Part shown: positions 14,461-14,561 of the stretch, in pieces
Layout of the letters: every line of letters begins with the position of its first letter
Numbering within the stretch: the stretch's first letter is position 1
Assembly: GCA_964507035.1 (NCBI GenBank)
Contig: CAZDOQ010000033.1
Span: forward strand, 1-14,561
Direction of reading: 5' to 3'
Length of the DNA: 14,561 nucleotides
Origin: Pseudolachnospira sp964507035
GTDB lineage: Bacteria > Bacillota > Clostridia > Lachnospirales > Lachnospiraceae
The notes under the pieces: generated by a model
Database searches by the model: none
Told to the model about the DNA's origin: nothing
The model's input: the letters and a program-made list of their open reading frames with translations, nothing else
Program-made: the position numbers and the translations under genes

Positions 14461-14489
14461 ATTATACCCATTGGGAGCGGGTTTGTCAA
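14461..14489 (-). promoter_or_regulatory. consensus promoter of rpmF
   Basis: TTGACA (14484-14489), 17 bases and TATAAT (14461-14466) on the minus strand, a perfect match to the housekeeping consensus, as expected for a ribosomal protein gene. Confidence 0.92.
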
Positions 14490-14561
14490 CACCTTTTTTC
14501 CTTGAGTCGGGAGTTTGACAGTTGAATAGAGAAAAAAATCTTACAGTGCCTATAAAAAGGC

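Noticed and set aside
14530..14561. Possible terminator of a gene beyond the right edge (short stem, then seven T in the minus direction)
   Set aside because: The stem is only four pairs, is nine bases from the T run, and the structure reaches the window edge, so it cannot be judged.

Overview
The window looks like a chromosomal segment of a G+C-rich member of the Clostridia, most likely Lachnospiraceae. The 60-residue L32 protein with two CxxC zinc pairs, the DUF4914 and DUF4125 families, the gene order dgt-dnaG-trmK-nif3 and the strong AGGAGG ribosome binding sites all fit this. No phage, plasmid, CRISPR or transposase gene is visible. The family inference rests on recalled sequence patterns; no search was run.

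Layout. At the far left, the first codons of a leftward gene lie behind a good promoter. From 193 to 6309, five leftward genes form one apparent operon, in transcription order: dGTPase-like HD hydrolase, primase (dnaG, TTG start), tRNA m1A22 methyltransferase (trmK), Nif3-like metal protein and a TGS-domain nucleoside kinase. The promoter is at 6396-6424. The major sigma factor gene (rpoD/sigA), which normally follows dnaG in Firmicutes, is absent; only 77 bp separate dnaG and trmK.

From about 6430 to 8650 lies a zone of gene decay around one intact gene, an alpha/beta hydrolase. It holds a wreck of a TPR-DUF4125 protein, a 49-codon stump of a tryptophan synthase beta-type gene that still has its promoter and a nested palindrome, and a small 3' fragment of an esterase gene. 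The hydrolase appears to be transcribed from the stump's promoter.

From 8650 to 11516 are two divergent genes: a DUF4914 protein (PEPCK-like P-loop) leftward and a PduL-type phosphate acyltransferase rightward. The spacer between them has two clear promoters, helically phased T-tracts, a tandem 10-bp repeat and a foldable leader.

From 11612 to 14403 are a large membrane-anchored L,D-transpeptidase-like protein and rpmF. The first has eight perfect-length 14-residue repeats in its cytoplasmic tail, and its YkuD domain has lost the catalytic Cys and the adjacent His. Both genes have their own promoter and terminator.

The most unusual items are the apparently dead L,D-transpeptidase with its acidic Thr-bearing repeats, the sigma-factor gap in the replication operon, and the captured trpB promoter with its palindrome.
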